45,748 nt of DNA from an uncultured Clostridium sp. (GTDB lineage: Bacteria; Bacillota; Clostridia; TANB77; CAG-508), in NCBI GenBank assembly GCA_948469315.1, contig CAOKLQ010000013.1, positions 1-45,748 on the forward strand, read 5' to 3'. Made by a program: the position numbers and the translations under genes. The notes under the pieces are model-generated. The model was not told the DNA's origin, searched no databases, and saw nothing but the letters and a program-made list of their open reading frames with translations. Below are positions 1-8,262 of this stretch, one piece after another. How positions within the stretch are numbered: the stretch's first letter is position 1; each line of letters opens with the position of its first letter.

Positions 1-57
1 TGTCTTATGTGCGCCGCCAGCGTTTATCCTGAGCCAGGATCAAACTCTCTTGTTATT
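1..57 (-). rRNA. 16S ribosomal RNA, 5' end only
   Basis: Read on the minus strand, this is the universal 5' end of bacterial 16S rRNA: it contains the 27F primer site (AGAGTTTGATCCTGGCTCAG), followed by the AACGCTGGCGGCG helix region. The gene runs off the left edge of the window. The exact mature 5' end is uncertain by a few bases; I placed it about eight bases before the AGAGTTTG core, as is usual. Confidence 0.97.
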
Positions 58-360
58 CGGCTCATAATAATCTGCGTATTGCTTTGTCAAATTTCATAAA
101 AATTTTCTCAATGTACAATGAGTACTATTTCAAAAATTTTTATTCATTTTCCTCGCACTACTTGTTTCTTATGACCCTCCCTTATATATTTGATTTTTCA
201 ATCAATTATATTTCCTGAGTTTTTTCTAACTCTTTTTAAACTTCAATTTATTTTGGTTCGGTAGTTTTTATTCTACCGCTTGGTTTTTACTCTTTTTTGA
301 ATTTATTATTTACTTTTCAATGTACTTTTCTATGTCTTATTTTTGTGTATAACGTATTTG

Positions 361-389
361 ATTATACTACCTTGAATTATGTTTGTCAA
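361..389 (-). promoter_or_regulatory. rRNA promoter P1 (consensus sigma-A type)
   Basis: On the minus strand a perfect TTGACA (389-384) is separated by 17 bases from a perfect TATAAT (366-361), pointing at the 16S gene about 300 bases downstream. Exact consensus boxes and spacing are typical of rRNA promoters in low-GC Gram-positives. The leader from about 355 to 58 has no gene. Confidence 0.85.
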
Positions 390-536
390 TATTTTTTTTA
401 AACTTTTTCAAAAATATTTTTTAGGCAAAATAAAAATTAGTAATTGGTATGTTTTTATTATTTTTTTGTTATAATTTTATTACTAATTTAACTAACGTTT
501 TTTAATATTTTTTCGTTTGTTACAAGGTACTTTTTA

Positions 537-565
537 ATATTAACATAATTGTATTTTAAAGTCAA
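537..565 (-). promoter_or_regulatory. Probable second rRNA promoter P2
   Basis: On the minus strand TTGACT (565-560) lies 17 bases from TAATAT (542-537), upstream of P1 and in the same direction. Tandem promoters are usual for rRNA operons. The stretch 58-605 otherwise holds only AT-rich leader sequence and no gene that I can see. Confidence 0.6.
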
Positions 566-605
566 TACTTTTTTCGACTTTTTTTGCTTCCTTTTTTTGC
601 CAGTT

Positions 606-839
606 CTAAATGTCTACTAAAATGGTATCTTCTCCTATACATTTTATTTTATTCCATGGAATTGTAATATCATTTGAATTTGAAAACATACTTAGTAATT
701 TATTGCCTCCTGGAACTATTATAGATACTATTGCCCCACTTTCTAAATCTGCACATACATCTTGAACATATCCTAATCTTCTTCCATCATTTATGCTTAT
801 TACTTCTTTGTGTTTAAAATCCATTCCTTTTTCATTCAT
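606..839 (-). CDS. ymxH: YlmC/YmxH family PRC-barrel sporulation protein
   Basis: A small protein of about 77 residues resembling the YlmC/YmxH family. These proteins have a single PRC-barrel fold and are linked to sporulation in Bacillus and Clostridia. Supporting features are the N-terminal pattern KEVISINDGRRLG, a middle stretch reading SGAIVSIIVPGGN, and the terminal DITIPWNKIKCIGEDTILV, which is the usual ending of the family. I chose the start at 839 rather than an upstream Met at 860 because AGAGGTG sits at ribosome-binding distance from the ATG at 839. That Shine-Dalgarno sequence lies inside the hairpin at 843-884. The gene is probably transcribed alone. Its biochemical role is unknown. 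Confidence 0.85.
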   Translation of the reverse strand: MNEKGMDFKHKEVISINDGRRLGYVQDVCADLESGAIVSIIVPGGNKLLSMFSNSNDITIPWNKIKCIGEDTILVDI

Positions 840-842
840 ATA

Positions 843-884
843 AAAAACACCTCTAATCATTATATGATAAGAGGTGTTTTTTAT
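843..884 (-). terminator. Long palindrome between the 901 gene and ymxH
   Basis: AAAAACACCTCTTATC pairs with GATTAGAGGTGTTTTT around a loop containing TATAAT, with T-runs on both sides. On the minus strand it can terminate the 901-2403 transcript. It also buries the ymxH Shine-Dalgarno sequence in its downstream arm, so it may control ymxH translation. Confidence 0.65.
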
Positions 885-900
885 TCCTATTTATATTAAA

Positions 901-2403
901 TTATAAATCATAATCTAAATCATAATGTGATCTTGTTTGATTATTTCCTGTAAACAGACTTATTAAGTCAGTAAATTTTTCATCTTCAAGCTTTTTATTA
1001 ATTTGCTCTTGTATGTTTGTATAAACTTGCCCATATAAATTTTGCATTTCTTTTTCTTCCATATCATTGATTTTTATAGAATTATTTTCATCTAAATCTT
1101 CTATTTCAACTTTTTCATCAAAGTCTACTGTTTGATTCATTAACAACTTAATTTTAATATCTTCAATGTCAAATGATATAGTTGCATTTGTTTGACTTTT
1201 ACCTGTTCCTATTTTTCCTTTTGTTTCTACTTCAAAGTCAAAACTAATATCATCACTATATTCTTCTTTAATTGTTACTTTTCCAGATATTATTTTGGCT
1301 CCACTTTCTTCTTTTACTGTATATTTAATTTTTATACTAAATGTTTCTTTATTATCTTCTTGTATTCCTATAACAATATAATTTTCATTATTATCTTCAT
1401 ATTTTTCTATTGATAATATATTATCATCTACTGAAACTTCAGTTTTTATTGTTTTTCCTTTATTTTGATATACTTTTATAGTTAATTCGTCTTCATCTAT
1501 ATATTCTAATTCATCTTTTAAATCTTCTATTACATCTTCTATTTCTTCTTTTATATTATCTTTTGATAATTTTTCATCTTCATTTATAATACTATTTACA
1601 TTTGCTTTATTTACTTTTTGAATTATTAAATCTAATGTTAAATTATCTTCTTTTAATGTTTCTAATAACTTTATAATCGTATTTATTGCTTCTTTTTCAT
1701 TAATTTTTATAAAATAAGCATTTGTTTTTATTTTTTGGCCATTTACTTCTATTTCTATATCTTTTTCTACTTTATATTTGTCTTTTGAAATCTCTTTATC
1801 TATAACTTCTTTATAATTTTTTATTATTTTATTTCTATTTTCTTTACTTATGTATAATATGTCATATATATTTACTTCTTCAAATCTGTCAGGAATATTA
1901 TCATCATCTAGTCCTAATTTTTTAGCTAGTTGTTTTAAATTGCTGTTTTCTACTGAAATATATTTTTCATGTAACATATCAGATTTTATACCATATAAGT
2001 CATTATCTTTTATTATTGATGCTTGTATTAAATTATTATTATCATAATCTAATTTCACATCTGTATATGATTTTGCTTTATTTGGCATATTTTTTTGATT
2101 TGTTTTTATCTTCATTTTGTTTACTTCATTTGATATTTCTTGTATTTGGCTATTTTCTGATTTAATATCTAATGATATTTCTCCTGTTGTTACATATGAC
2201 TTTTCCTTTATATTTTTGTAATTATTTAATGTTTCATCATAATCAAATTCATCTAACCCTTGTATATTTTGTGATAAATATTTGTAAAATAATTCTTTTG
2301 GTGATTTGAATACATCTGTAAATGCATAAACTGATCCAACTGCAATTCCAATAAATAAAATTATTGCAATAACAGCTATAACAATTTTGTTTTTCTTTTC
2401 CAC
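901..2403 (-). CDS. Membrane-anchored protein of unknown function, 500 aa
   Basis: I do not recognise the family with certainty. The protein starts with a short basic stretch and one hydrophobic segment (about residues 6-28, IVIAVIAIILFIGIAVGSVY) that would act as a signal anchor. A very acidic, Lys/Glu/Asp-rich extracytoplasmic domain follows, predicted to alternate beta strands and helices. An early motif reads FKSPKELFYKYL, which I have seen in uncharacterised clostridial envelope proteins. There are no cysteines to speak of and no catalytic motif. The start is a GTG with GGAGG nine bases upstream. The gene follows sigG on the same strand but is separated from it by a hairpin at 2491-2508. 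An envelope or spore-related role is only a guess from location. Confidence 0.75.
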   Translation of the reverse strand: MEKKNKIVIAVIAIILFIGIAVGSVYAFTDVFKSPKELFYKYLSQNIQGLDEFDYDETLNNYKNIKEKSYVTTGEISLDIKSENSQIQEISNEVNKMKIKTNQKNMPNKAKSYTDVKLDYDNNNLIQASIIKDNDLYGIKSDMLHEKYISVENSNLKQLAKKLGLDDDNIPDRFEEVNIYDILYISKENRNKIIKNYKEVIDKEISKDKYKVEKDIEIEVNGQKIKTNAYFIKINEKEAINTIIKLLETLKEDNLTLDLIIQKVNKANVNSIINEDEKLSKDNIKEEIEDVIEDLKDELEYIDEDELTIKVYQNKGKTIKTEVSVDDNILSIEKYEDNNENYIVIGIQEDNKETFSIKIKYTVKEESGAKIISGKVTIKEEYSDDISFDFEVETKGKIGTGKSQTNATISFDIEDIKIKLLMNQTVDFDEKVEIEDLDENNSIKINDMEEKEMQNLYGQVYTNIQEQINKKLEDEKFTDLISLFTGNNQTRSHYDLDYDL

Positions 2404-2490
2404 TTAAAATTCCTCCTTTTATTTTATAGAGTAATTTTATATTATTATAGCAACTATTGCAAGTAGTTTTTGTATATTATATTTTTATTG

Positions 2491-2508
2491 GGCAGGTCAA
2501 GATCTGCC
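2491..2508 (-). terminator. Hairpin directly after sigG
   Basis: On the minus strand GGCAG-(8)-CTGCC follows the sigG stop codon within two bases and is followed by an A/T-rich tract. It is probably a weak intrinsic terminator. Confidence 0.45.
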
Positions 2509-2509
2509 A

Positions 2510-3283
2510 TTATTTATATAATCTTTTTATATGCTCTATTGCACTTTTTTCTAATCTTGAAACTTGAGCTTGTGAAATTCCTATTTCTTCGGCTACTTCC
2601 ATTTGTGTTCTACCATCGAAAAATCTTTTATTTATAATAATTTTTTCTTTATCAGTTAATTTTTTCATTGCCTCTGCAACTGTTATGTTTTCTGCCCACA
2701 GCTCATCTGTGTTTTTGGCATCTTTTACTTGGTCCATTATATAAATATTATCTGTTCCATCATTAAATACTGGCTCTTGTAAAGATAATGGATCTTGTAT
2801 TGCATCAAAACTCATTGCTATTTCTTCTCTTGAAACTTCTAATTCTTTTGCTATTTCATCTATTCCCGCTTCTCTATTTTGTTCTTTTAATATTTTATCT
2901 TTTACAGCTAATGCTTTATATGCTAAATCTCTTATAGATCTACTTACTCTTATTGAATTATTATCTCTTAAATATCTTCTAATTTCTCCAATAATCATAG
3001 GTACAGCATATGTGCTAAATTGTACATTTTGGCTTAAATCGAAATTATCTATTGCTTTTATTAATCCAATACAACCTATTTGAAACAAATCATCTGGATT
3101 TTCTCCTCTTCCTTTAAACCTTTTTATAACACTTAGAACTAGCCTTAAATTACCATTTACAAAATCTTCTCTTGCTTTTTCATCTCCATTTTTTATTTTA
3201 ACAAATAGTTCTTTTTTTTCTTCATTTGATAGTACAGGTAATTTTGAAGTATTAACTCCACATATTTCAACCTTACTTATCAT
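2510..3283 (-). CDS. sigG: RNA polymerase sporulation sigma factor SigG
   Basis: Forespore-specific late sigma factor, 257 aa, the usual length for SigG. It opens with SKVEICGVNTSKLPVL, the conserved N-terminus of sigma-G that binds its anti-sigma factors. Region 2 contains DLFQIGCIGLIKAIDNFDL and FSTYAVPMIIGEIRRYLRD, and region 4 has the helix-turn-helix QMEVAEEIGISQAQVSRLEK. The only CGG triplet in it is out of frame (GCG GGA). GGGAGG precedes the ATG. It sits a few kilobases from spoIIGA-sigE, as in other Firmicutes, but four small genes separate them here. Confidence 0.97.
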   Translation of the reverse strand: MISKVEICGVNTSKLPVLSNEEKKELFVKIKNGDEKAREDFVNGNLRLVLSVIKRFKGRGENPDDLFQIGCIGLIKAIDNFDLSQNVQFSTYAVPMIIGEIRRYLRDNNSIRVSRSIRDLAYKALAVKDKILKEQNREAGIDEIAKELEVSREEIAMSFDAIQDPLSLQEPVFNDGTDNIYIMDQVKDAKNTDELWAENITVAEAMKKLTDKEKIIINKRFFDGRTQMEVAEEIGISQAQVSRLEKSAIEHIKRLYK

Positions 3284-3342
3284 TAAATAAAAATCCTCCC
3301 TTAGAAATAATTTATTTTAATTATTTCCAAAAGAGGATTAAT

Positions 3343-3582
3343 TTATTCTATCTTAAATATTTTACCTTTTGTTGCTTTTTGTATTAACTCTTCTATTTCT
3401 TTTGCAACTTCATAATCTGACATTTGATTATTATATTTTATTAAATCTGTATCAATACTAATTTTTTCTGCTTTTTTTCTTAATATATTAAAATCATAAT
3501 CTTTATTAATTAACCTACTAAGAATATATTTATTATACTCATTTAATAAATTTTCCAAAGTAATTTGTTTATTTTCTTCCAT
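3343..3582 (-). CDS. Small hypothetical protein, 79 aa
   Basis: Not recognised as a named family. Charged, probably all-helical, with no membrane segment. The C-terminal half (DFNILRKKAEKISIDTDLI) resembles DFSYLRKICKEFSSKTDFI in the protein at 4322-4531, so the two are probably paralogues of one small family. A GAGGAG lies eight bases before the ATG. It is directly downstream of the 3604-4218 gene with a 21-base gap, so the two are likely co-transcribed. Confidence 0.7.
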   Translation of the reverse strand: MEENKQITLENLLNEYNKYILSRLINKDYDFNILRKKAEKISIDTDLIKYNNQMSDYEVAKEIEELIQKATKGKIFKIE

Positions 3583-3603
3583 TTTGTTTATACTCCTCTT
3601 TTA

Positions 3604-4218
3604 TTATAATATATCATTATTACCATTAATATTATTATTAAATAATATTGATAAGTCAAATTCTATTCCTCCATCTTTTTGGCTACTTTCATCTTTTAAT
3701 AACGATTTCGTAACACAATAATTTCTATTAAAACTTCTCACTTCTCCTTTAAGTGTATTTAAATTTTGAGATAACTCAGGATTTTCCTGTTCTATCGCAG
3801 ATTCCTCTATAATATATAACATTTCAAACATTGAGTCTGTTATTTCTTCTCTTCTTTCTGCTCTTTCATGTTTTAATATTTCTTCATTTGTTAAAGTTTT
3901 TCCATTAAATAAACTCTCTAATCCTTTTTCTTCTCCAATTTTCAATATGCTATTATAGGAAATTAATGCTTTATTATGCGTTTGTCTTCTATCTTGATCT
4001 AACCTTTGGCTTTTTGTACTCCAATAGCCTCTTGCTAATGCACCTGCATTTCTAACTTCCTTGCATTGCTTAGAAATATCTAAATGATCATATTGATATG
4101 CAAGTTTAGCATAATATGCTTGTTCTGTTCTTAAATTTCTGTATTTCATTATATTTAGAATATTACCTAAAATATCTGGTGATGCTACTATATAACTTTT
4201 TATTAAATTTATATCCAT
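3604..4218 (-). CDS. Hypothetical protein, possibly DUF3232-like, 204 aa
   Basis: Mostly alpha-helical soluble protein. The central region (WSTKSQRLDQDRRQTHNKAL) resembles what I remember of uncharacterised clostridial proteins of the DUF3232 type, with a basic RR..HN.ALI motif, but I am not sure. There is no signal peptide and no nuclease motif. A strong AGGAGG precedes the ATG. It heads a probable two-gene unit with the 79-aa gene at 3343. The neighbouring pair (4660 plus 4322) has the same layout of a larger protein followed by a small LRK-motif protein, which suggests a duplicated module. Confidence 0.7.
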   Translation of the reverse strand: MDINLIKSYIVASPDILGNILNIMKYRNLRTEQAYYAKLAYQYDHLDISKQCKEVRNAGALARGYWSTKSQRLDQDRRQTHNKALISYNSILKIGEEKGLESLFNGKTLTNEEILKHERAERREEITDSMFEMLYIIEESAIEQENPELSQNLNTLKGEVRSFNRNYCVTKSLLKDESSQKDGGIEFDLSILFNNNINGNNDIL

Positions 4219-4308
4219 AATGCCCTCCTAATTACATATAGTAAATCACATTTATAATTATTTGTAAATAAGTTTACTTAGTTTTTTCAATCAATAAAAA
4301 ATAAAGAA

Positions 4309-4338
4309 ACCACCTATTTTATTAGGTGGTCTTTTTTG
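4309..4338 (-). terminator. Intrinsic terminator after the 4322 gene
   Basis: ACCACCTA-(6)-TAGGTGGT with T-runs on both strands; the stop codon of the 4322 gene lies inside the stem. Confidence 0.8.
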
Positions 4339-4531
4339 CAAGAATTTCTCTAAAATATTTATTTACACTATCCCAGAGTTCTTGATCAGTGCCTTCTGTT
4401 TCAAAAATAAAATCTGTTTTTGATGAAAATTCTTTGCAAATTTTCCGTAAATAGGAAAAATCTGTGGTAAATCCCATCAATTTTCTCAACATAATTTTAT
4501 CTCTTTCTTGTTCTAAAACTTCGATTGTCAT
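4322..4531 (-). CDS. Small hypothetical protein, 69 aa, with an in-frame CGG
   Basis: A charged helical protein related to the 79-aa product at 3343 (shared pattern D-F-x-x-L-R-K followed by S-x-x-T-D). The Arg of LRK is encoded here by CGG (4447-4445), whereas the paralogue at 3343 uses AGA. This makes it one of three genes in the window where CGG seems to be read in frame as Arg. A +1 shift at that codon would give a 28-residue unrelated tail and then a stop. GGAG precedes the ATG. Function unknown. Confidence 0.6.
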   Translation of the reverse strand: MTIEVLEQERDKIMLRKLMGFTTDFSYLRKICKEFSSKTDFIFETEGTDQELWDSVNKYFREILAKKTT

Positions 4532-4605
4532 AAAGCACTCCTTTCCTTCTAAACAATATGATACATATATATTATAACATTTTATTTGTTTTTAGTCAAC
4601 ATAAC

Positions 4606-4642
4606 ATAGGAGCATTTGTTAAATTTTAACAAATGCTCCTAT
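4606..4642. terminator. Strong bidirectional terminator hairpin
   Basis: ATAGGAGCATTTGTTAAA pairs perfectly with TTTAACAAATGCTCCTAT, with almost no loop and A/T-rich flanks. It separates the 4660 gene from the 4322 gene. Confidence 0.8.
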
Positions 4643-4659
4643 TATTATTTGTTTTCTTT

Positions 4660-5226
4660 TTAAATCTTTTTTAAACTCTCTCGGCCACTCTGTAAATGTT
4701 CAAAGAATTTAATGGCTCCTTCCAAACTTCGATCTTTTAATTTTTTAAATAAAGCATCATCAATCCAGCAGTTGGCACACGCTACATATAGTGCTTTATC
4801 AATATCTCTTGGCGTAACACAGTATATATCTGCTAAAACTTTTTTTGTTGCATATCTATCTTCTGTAAATTCGACTACAATTCTTATAGCCTCTTTCTTG
4901 GTAAATGGAAATCTTTTATATTCTTCCCTTTGTTCTCTCAGCCTTGCATATTTTTCTTTTGTTCTTTTAGAAGATTTTGTATATGGCTTAGAATTTTCGG
5001 AAGCTTTTTCTTCCATTTCATTTACAGTAGCATCATCTACAATATTCCAAACTACTGCCTTTTCTAGTATTGTGTAATAGCATCTTTCTGTTATATTGTA
5101 TGAAAGTAAAATTTCGTGTCTTGTAGAAGCACCAAATACATAAGTATAAGCAACTTCCTTTATAATCTTTCTTAAACTCCTCCGATTTTTTTCCTTCCTT
5201 AAATCCAAAAACGTTATTCCTTTCAT
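4660..5226 (-). CDS. Protein with two tandem HTH-like repeats, 188 aa, in-frame CGG near the start
   Basis: Not recognised. Two halves of the protein look like copies of one helical unit. Around residues 35-75 there is STRHEILLSYNITERC followed by AVVWNIVDDATVNEM; around residues 128-168 there is ATKKVLADIYCVTPRD followed by ACANCWIDDALFKKL. Both read like helix-turn-helix modules, so DNA or RNA binding is plausible. Between them is a Lys/Arg/Glu-rich linker. The start is well supported by GGAGGG before the ATG. Codon 15 is CGG (5184-5182) followed by AGG, both rare here. A +1 shift there would terminate after three more codons, leaving a peptide of about 17 residues. Confidence 0.65.
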   Translation of the reverse strand: MKGITFLDLRKEKNRRSLRKIIKEVAYTYVFGASTRHEILLSYNITERCYYTILEKAVVWNIVDDATVNEMEEKASENSKPYTKSSKRTKEKYARLREQREEYKRFPFTKKEAIRIVVEFTEDRYATKKVLADIYCVTPRDIDKALYVACANCWIDDALFKKLKDRSLEGAIKFFEHLQSGRESLKKI

Positions 5227-5307
5227 ATTTATCCCTCCTATAAATTAATTAATAAATAAGATTTGCAAGTTTACATAGTTCCATTTTACATTTTTTTACA
5301 TTAAAAG

Positions 5308-6041
5308 TCAACTCGTTTTACTCATTATTTCTTTTTTCATTTTTTTTATAATCTTCTTTTCTAATCTTGAAATATAACTTTGTGATATTCCGAAGCATAT
5401 CTGCTACTTCTTTTTGTGTCTTTTCATTTCCTGTTATAAAACCAAATCTTAATTCCATTATATTTTTTTCTCTATTATTTAGTTTTTTTATTGATTCTCT
5501 AAGTAACTTTTTATCTACTTCATCTTCTATTTTTCTTGATGTTATATCTCCATCTGTTCCGAAGTATATCTGATAGCAGAAGTTCATTTCCATCTCCGTC
5601 TTGATTTAGTGGCTCATCTATTGAAATTTCTCCTTTTATTTTGTTACTCCTTCTTAAAAACATTAATATTTCATTTTCTATACATCTTGAAGCATATGTA
5701 GCAAGTTTTATTTTTTTGTCTAATTTAAATGTATTTACACCTTTCATTAAACCTATTGTTCCTATTGAAATTAGATCTTCTAGTCCAACTCCTGTATTTT
5801 CAAACTTTTTTGCTATATATACTACTAATCTTAAATTTCTTTCTACTAATGTTTTTCTTGCTTCTTCATCTTTTTGCTCTAGCCTTTTTAGTACTTCTTG
5901 CTCTTCTTCTGGCTCTAATGGTGGTGGCAAGGTTTGACTTCCTCCAACATAATATATTGGCAGATTTTCTATTTCTTCTTTATTTATATATTTAGCATAA
6001 ATTGTATTTACACTAGATTTTAACATTTGCAATATATTCAT
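5308..6041 (-). CDS. sigE: Sporulation sigma factor SigE, requiring two +1 frameshifts at CGG
   Basis: Mother-cell sigma factor sigma-E, 243 aa after correction (usual length about 240). The N-terminus carries the pro-sequence cut by SpoIIGA and the start of the sigma fold ([19 protein letters not shown]). Region 2 includes [19 protein letters not shown]. The reading frame breaks at CGG 5561-5559, where skipping C gives LLLSDI-LG-TDGDI, and again at CGG 5392-5390, where skipping C gives [17 protein letters not shown], the region 4 helix-turn-helix. The corrected stop is at 5308-5310, beyond the uncorrected ORF end. Without both shifts the factor lacks region 4 and cannot bind -35 elements. 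The start has AAGGAGG at the right distance. It overlaps the end of spoIIGA by 29 bases. Confidence 0.95.
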
Positions 6042-6944
6042 TTTGCTTTACCTCCTTATTTAGTATTTCTAGTCCTATTAGCGCATTATACTCATTATTT
6101 TTAAATAACTTTTTATCATAAATTCCTATTAATAAATTGCATGCTTTTTTGGTTTGCTCTTCATAATTTATATAAACTTCATCTGGTTTGAATGCTAATA
6201 TTAACCCGATGTTCATTTCCGAATAGATGAAAATGGTATTAATTTAAATATTGACATATAATCACTTGATTTTTCACCTAAATCTACTACTTCACCTTTT
6301 AAAATCTTTTCTATATTATCTATTATTAGGCTTGGCAAGATTTGTTTTACTAAAGTAGCCTCTACTATTGCAACTGGTTTTTGCGAAATTGGATCTTTTA
6401 ACATATTTCCAGTGTCTATCATAGTTTTTACTTCTACAAAATTTCCATCAAATATTATTTTCATTTTACAATTCATATCTTCTTTTGTTATTTTTCTTTT
6501 AACTATTTTAAATACTATATTTATTAATATAAATCCTACAATTCCTCCTATTAGTATTGTATTAAATACATATGTTCCAATATATACTCCATTTTTGATG
6601 ACTACATTTTGTGGTTTTATAAAATAAATCATAGCAAAAGCTGTTCCACCAAAAGCAAATGATGTTAAGTAAAATACTAGTAATTCTTTTATTTGTTTTT
6701 TTATACTATTTGAACCAAATGCAATATATATCATTGCTATTGAAAGTAGAATTTTCATTGTTATTCCAAATAAAGTTTGGAAGTTTGTTATATATGTAAC
6801 TAAAACATATATACTTCCTAAAGTACTTGATAAAAGTATTCTTATATATGAAATTTTCTTTTTTAATATAAGTCCTGTTGCAAGTAAAATTATATAGTTC
6901 ATACATATATTTTCTAAAAATATCACATCTAAATATACAGTCAT
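6013..6944 (-). CDS. spoIIGA: Sigma-E processing peptidase SpoIIGA, requiring two +1 frameshifts at CGG
   Basis: Membrane aspartic protease that activates pro-sigma-E at the septum, 309 aa after correction. There are about five hydrophobic N-terminal segments (residues 1-150) and a soluble C-terminal protease domain with the catalytic motif MIDTGN near residue 178. The long ORF stops prematurely after IPFSSI. Skipping C at CGG 6221-6219 gives SSIGNEH, and skipping C again at CGG 6208-6206, only four codons on, gives [11 protein letters not shown], the conserved family continuation. The two shifts move the frame by +2 in total. It sits upstream of sigE with overlapping ends, its usual place after ftsZ, but a terminator lies between it and ftsZ. 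Confidence 0.94.
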
Positions 6945-7019
6945 AAGCTTTTCCCCTATATTGTATTTGTTATTAGATTTTACAATATTTGTTTTATAAA
7001 TTCTGTCATTTTTTAGTGG

Positions 7020-7056
7020 CGAAAAAAAGAAATAATCTAAAAAATTAGATTATTTC
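7020..7056 (-). terminator. Intrinsic terminator of the ftsA-ftsZ operon
   Basis: GAAATAATCTAA-(4)-TTAGATTATTTC followed on the minus strand by a run of T residues, about 60 bases after the ftsZ stop. Confidence 0.8.
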
Positions 7057-7116
7057 TGATTATTTATTATTTATTTTGATTTTTATTTACAATTTAAAGC
7101 ATTTGTTATTATATTT

Positions 7117-8220
7117 TTATTTTTGTTTTTTTCTTAAAAATGAAGGTATATCTAAATCATTTGATGATGAAGATTCTACACTTGCTGGTATTGAACTTAT
7201 TTTTTCGTTCCATGCTTTTGTTACTATTTTGTCTCCTATGCTTGATTGTTTCTTTTCAAATTCTGTTGCAAGTACTGTTATTACAATTTCATCTTTTAGA
7301 TTTTCATCTATTACAGCCCCAAAGATTATGTTCGCTTCTGGATCTACACTTCTTTGTACTAGTTCTGCTGCTGTATTTACTTCTTGCAATCCTAGGTCTA
7401 ATCCTCCTGTGATGTTTATTATAACTCCTCTTGCTCCTTCTATTGATGTTTCTAGTAGTGGGCTTTCTGTTGCAAGTTTTGCTGCATCTTCTGCTCTGTT
7501 TTCTCCTGATGCTTGTCCTATTCCCATATGTGCCATACCTGAATTTAACATTATTGTTTTAACATCTGCAAAGTCTAAGTTTACAAGTCCTGGTACTGCA
7601 ATTAGGTCTGATATTCCTTGTACACCTTGTCTTAAAACATCATCTGCCATTTTAAATGCATCTACTATTGATGTTTTTCTATCTATTATTTGTAGTAATT
7701 TATCATTTGGTATTACAACTAATGTATCTACTTTTCCTTTTAGACTTTCTACTCCTCTATCTGCTTGAGATAGTCTTTTCTTTCCTTCAAATGTAAATGG
7801 TTTTGTAACAACACCTATTGTTAAAATTCCCATTTCTTTGGCAATTCCTGCAACTGTTGGTGCAGCTCCTGTACCTGTTCCTCCACCCATTCCAGCTGTA
7901 ACAAATACCATGTCTGCTCCTCTTAGAGCTTCTTCTATTTCAGCCTTACTTTCTTCTGCTGATTGTACTCCTATATCTGGATTTGCTCCTGCTCCTAGTC
8001 CTCTTGTTATTTTTTCACCAATTTGGATTTTTGTTCCTGCTTTTGAACGTTTTAGTGCTTGCGCATCTGTGTTTACTGCAATAAATTCAACACCTCTTAT
8101 TCCAAATTCAACCATTCTATCTACAGCATTATTTCCTGCACCACCAACACCTATTACTTTTATTGTTGCTGTTCCATCCATTATATTTTCACCTTCAACA
8201 TTTTTTTCAATGTCTTTCAT
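7117..8220 (-). CDS. ftsZ: Cell division protein FtsZ
   Basis: Tubulin-like GTPase that forms the division ring, 367 aa. The N-terminal GTPase core has [13 protein letters not shown], the tubulin signature [12 protein letters not shown], and [14 protein letters not shown] (T7 loop). It ends with the conserved C-terminal peptide DIPSFLRKK that binds FtsA. GGGAGG lies before the ATG at 8220. It follows ftsA by about 40 bases in the same operon. There is no CGG triplet in the gene, in any frame, on the coding strand. Confidence 0.99.
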   Translation of the reverse strand: MKDIEKNVEGENIMDGTATIKVIGVGGAGNNAVDRMVEFGIRGVEFIAVNTDAQALKRSKAGTKIQIGEKITRGLGAGANPDIGVQSAEESKAEIEEALRGADMVFVTAGMGGGTGTGAAPTVAGIAKEMGILTIGVVTKPFTFEGKKRLSQADRGVESLKGKVDTLVVIPNDKLLQIIDRKTSIVDAFKMADDVLRQGVQGISDLIAVPGLVNLDFADVKTIMLNSGMAHMGIGQASGENRAEDAAKLATESPLLETSIEGARGVIINITGGLDLGLQEVNTAAELVQRSVDPEANIIFGAVIDENLKDEIVITVLATEFEKKQSSIGDKIVTKAWNEKISSIPASVESSSSNDLDIPSFLRKKQK

Positions 8221-8262
8221 AAAATTATTCCTCCCTTAATATATAATTAAAATCTAAAATTA

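Noticed and set aside
4322..4531. The in-frame CGG in the 69-aa gene as a tenth +1 site
   Set aside because: The zero frame keeps similarity to the paralogue at 3343, while the +1 frame gives an unrelated tail and a quick stop.
7076..8239. Plus-strand ORFs opposite ftsZ (up to 230 codons)
   Set aside because: They are antisense shadows of a strongly conserved gene, with no ribosome-binding site and low-complexity Ser/Leu/Phe composition.
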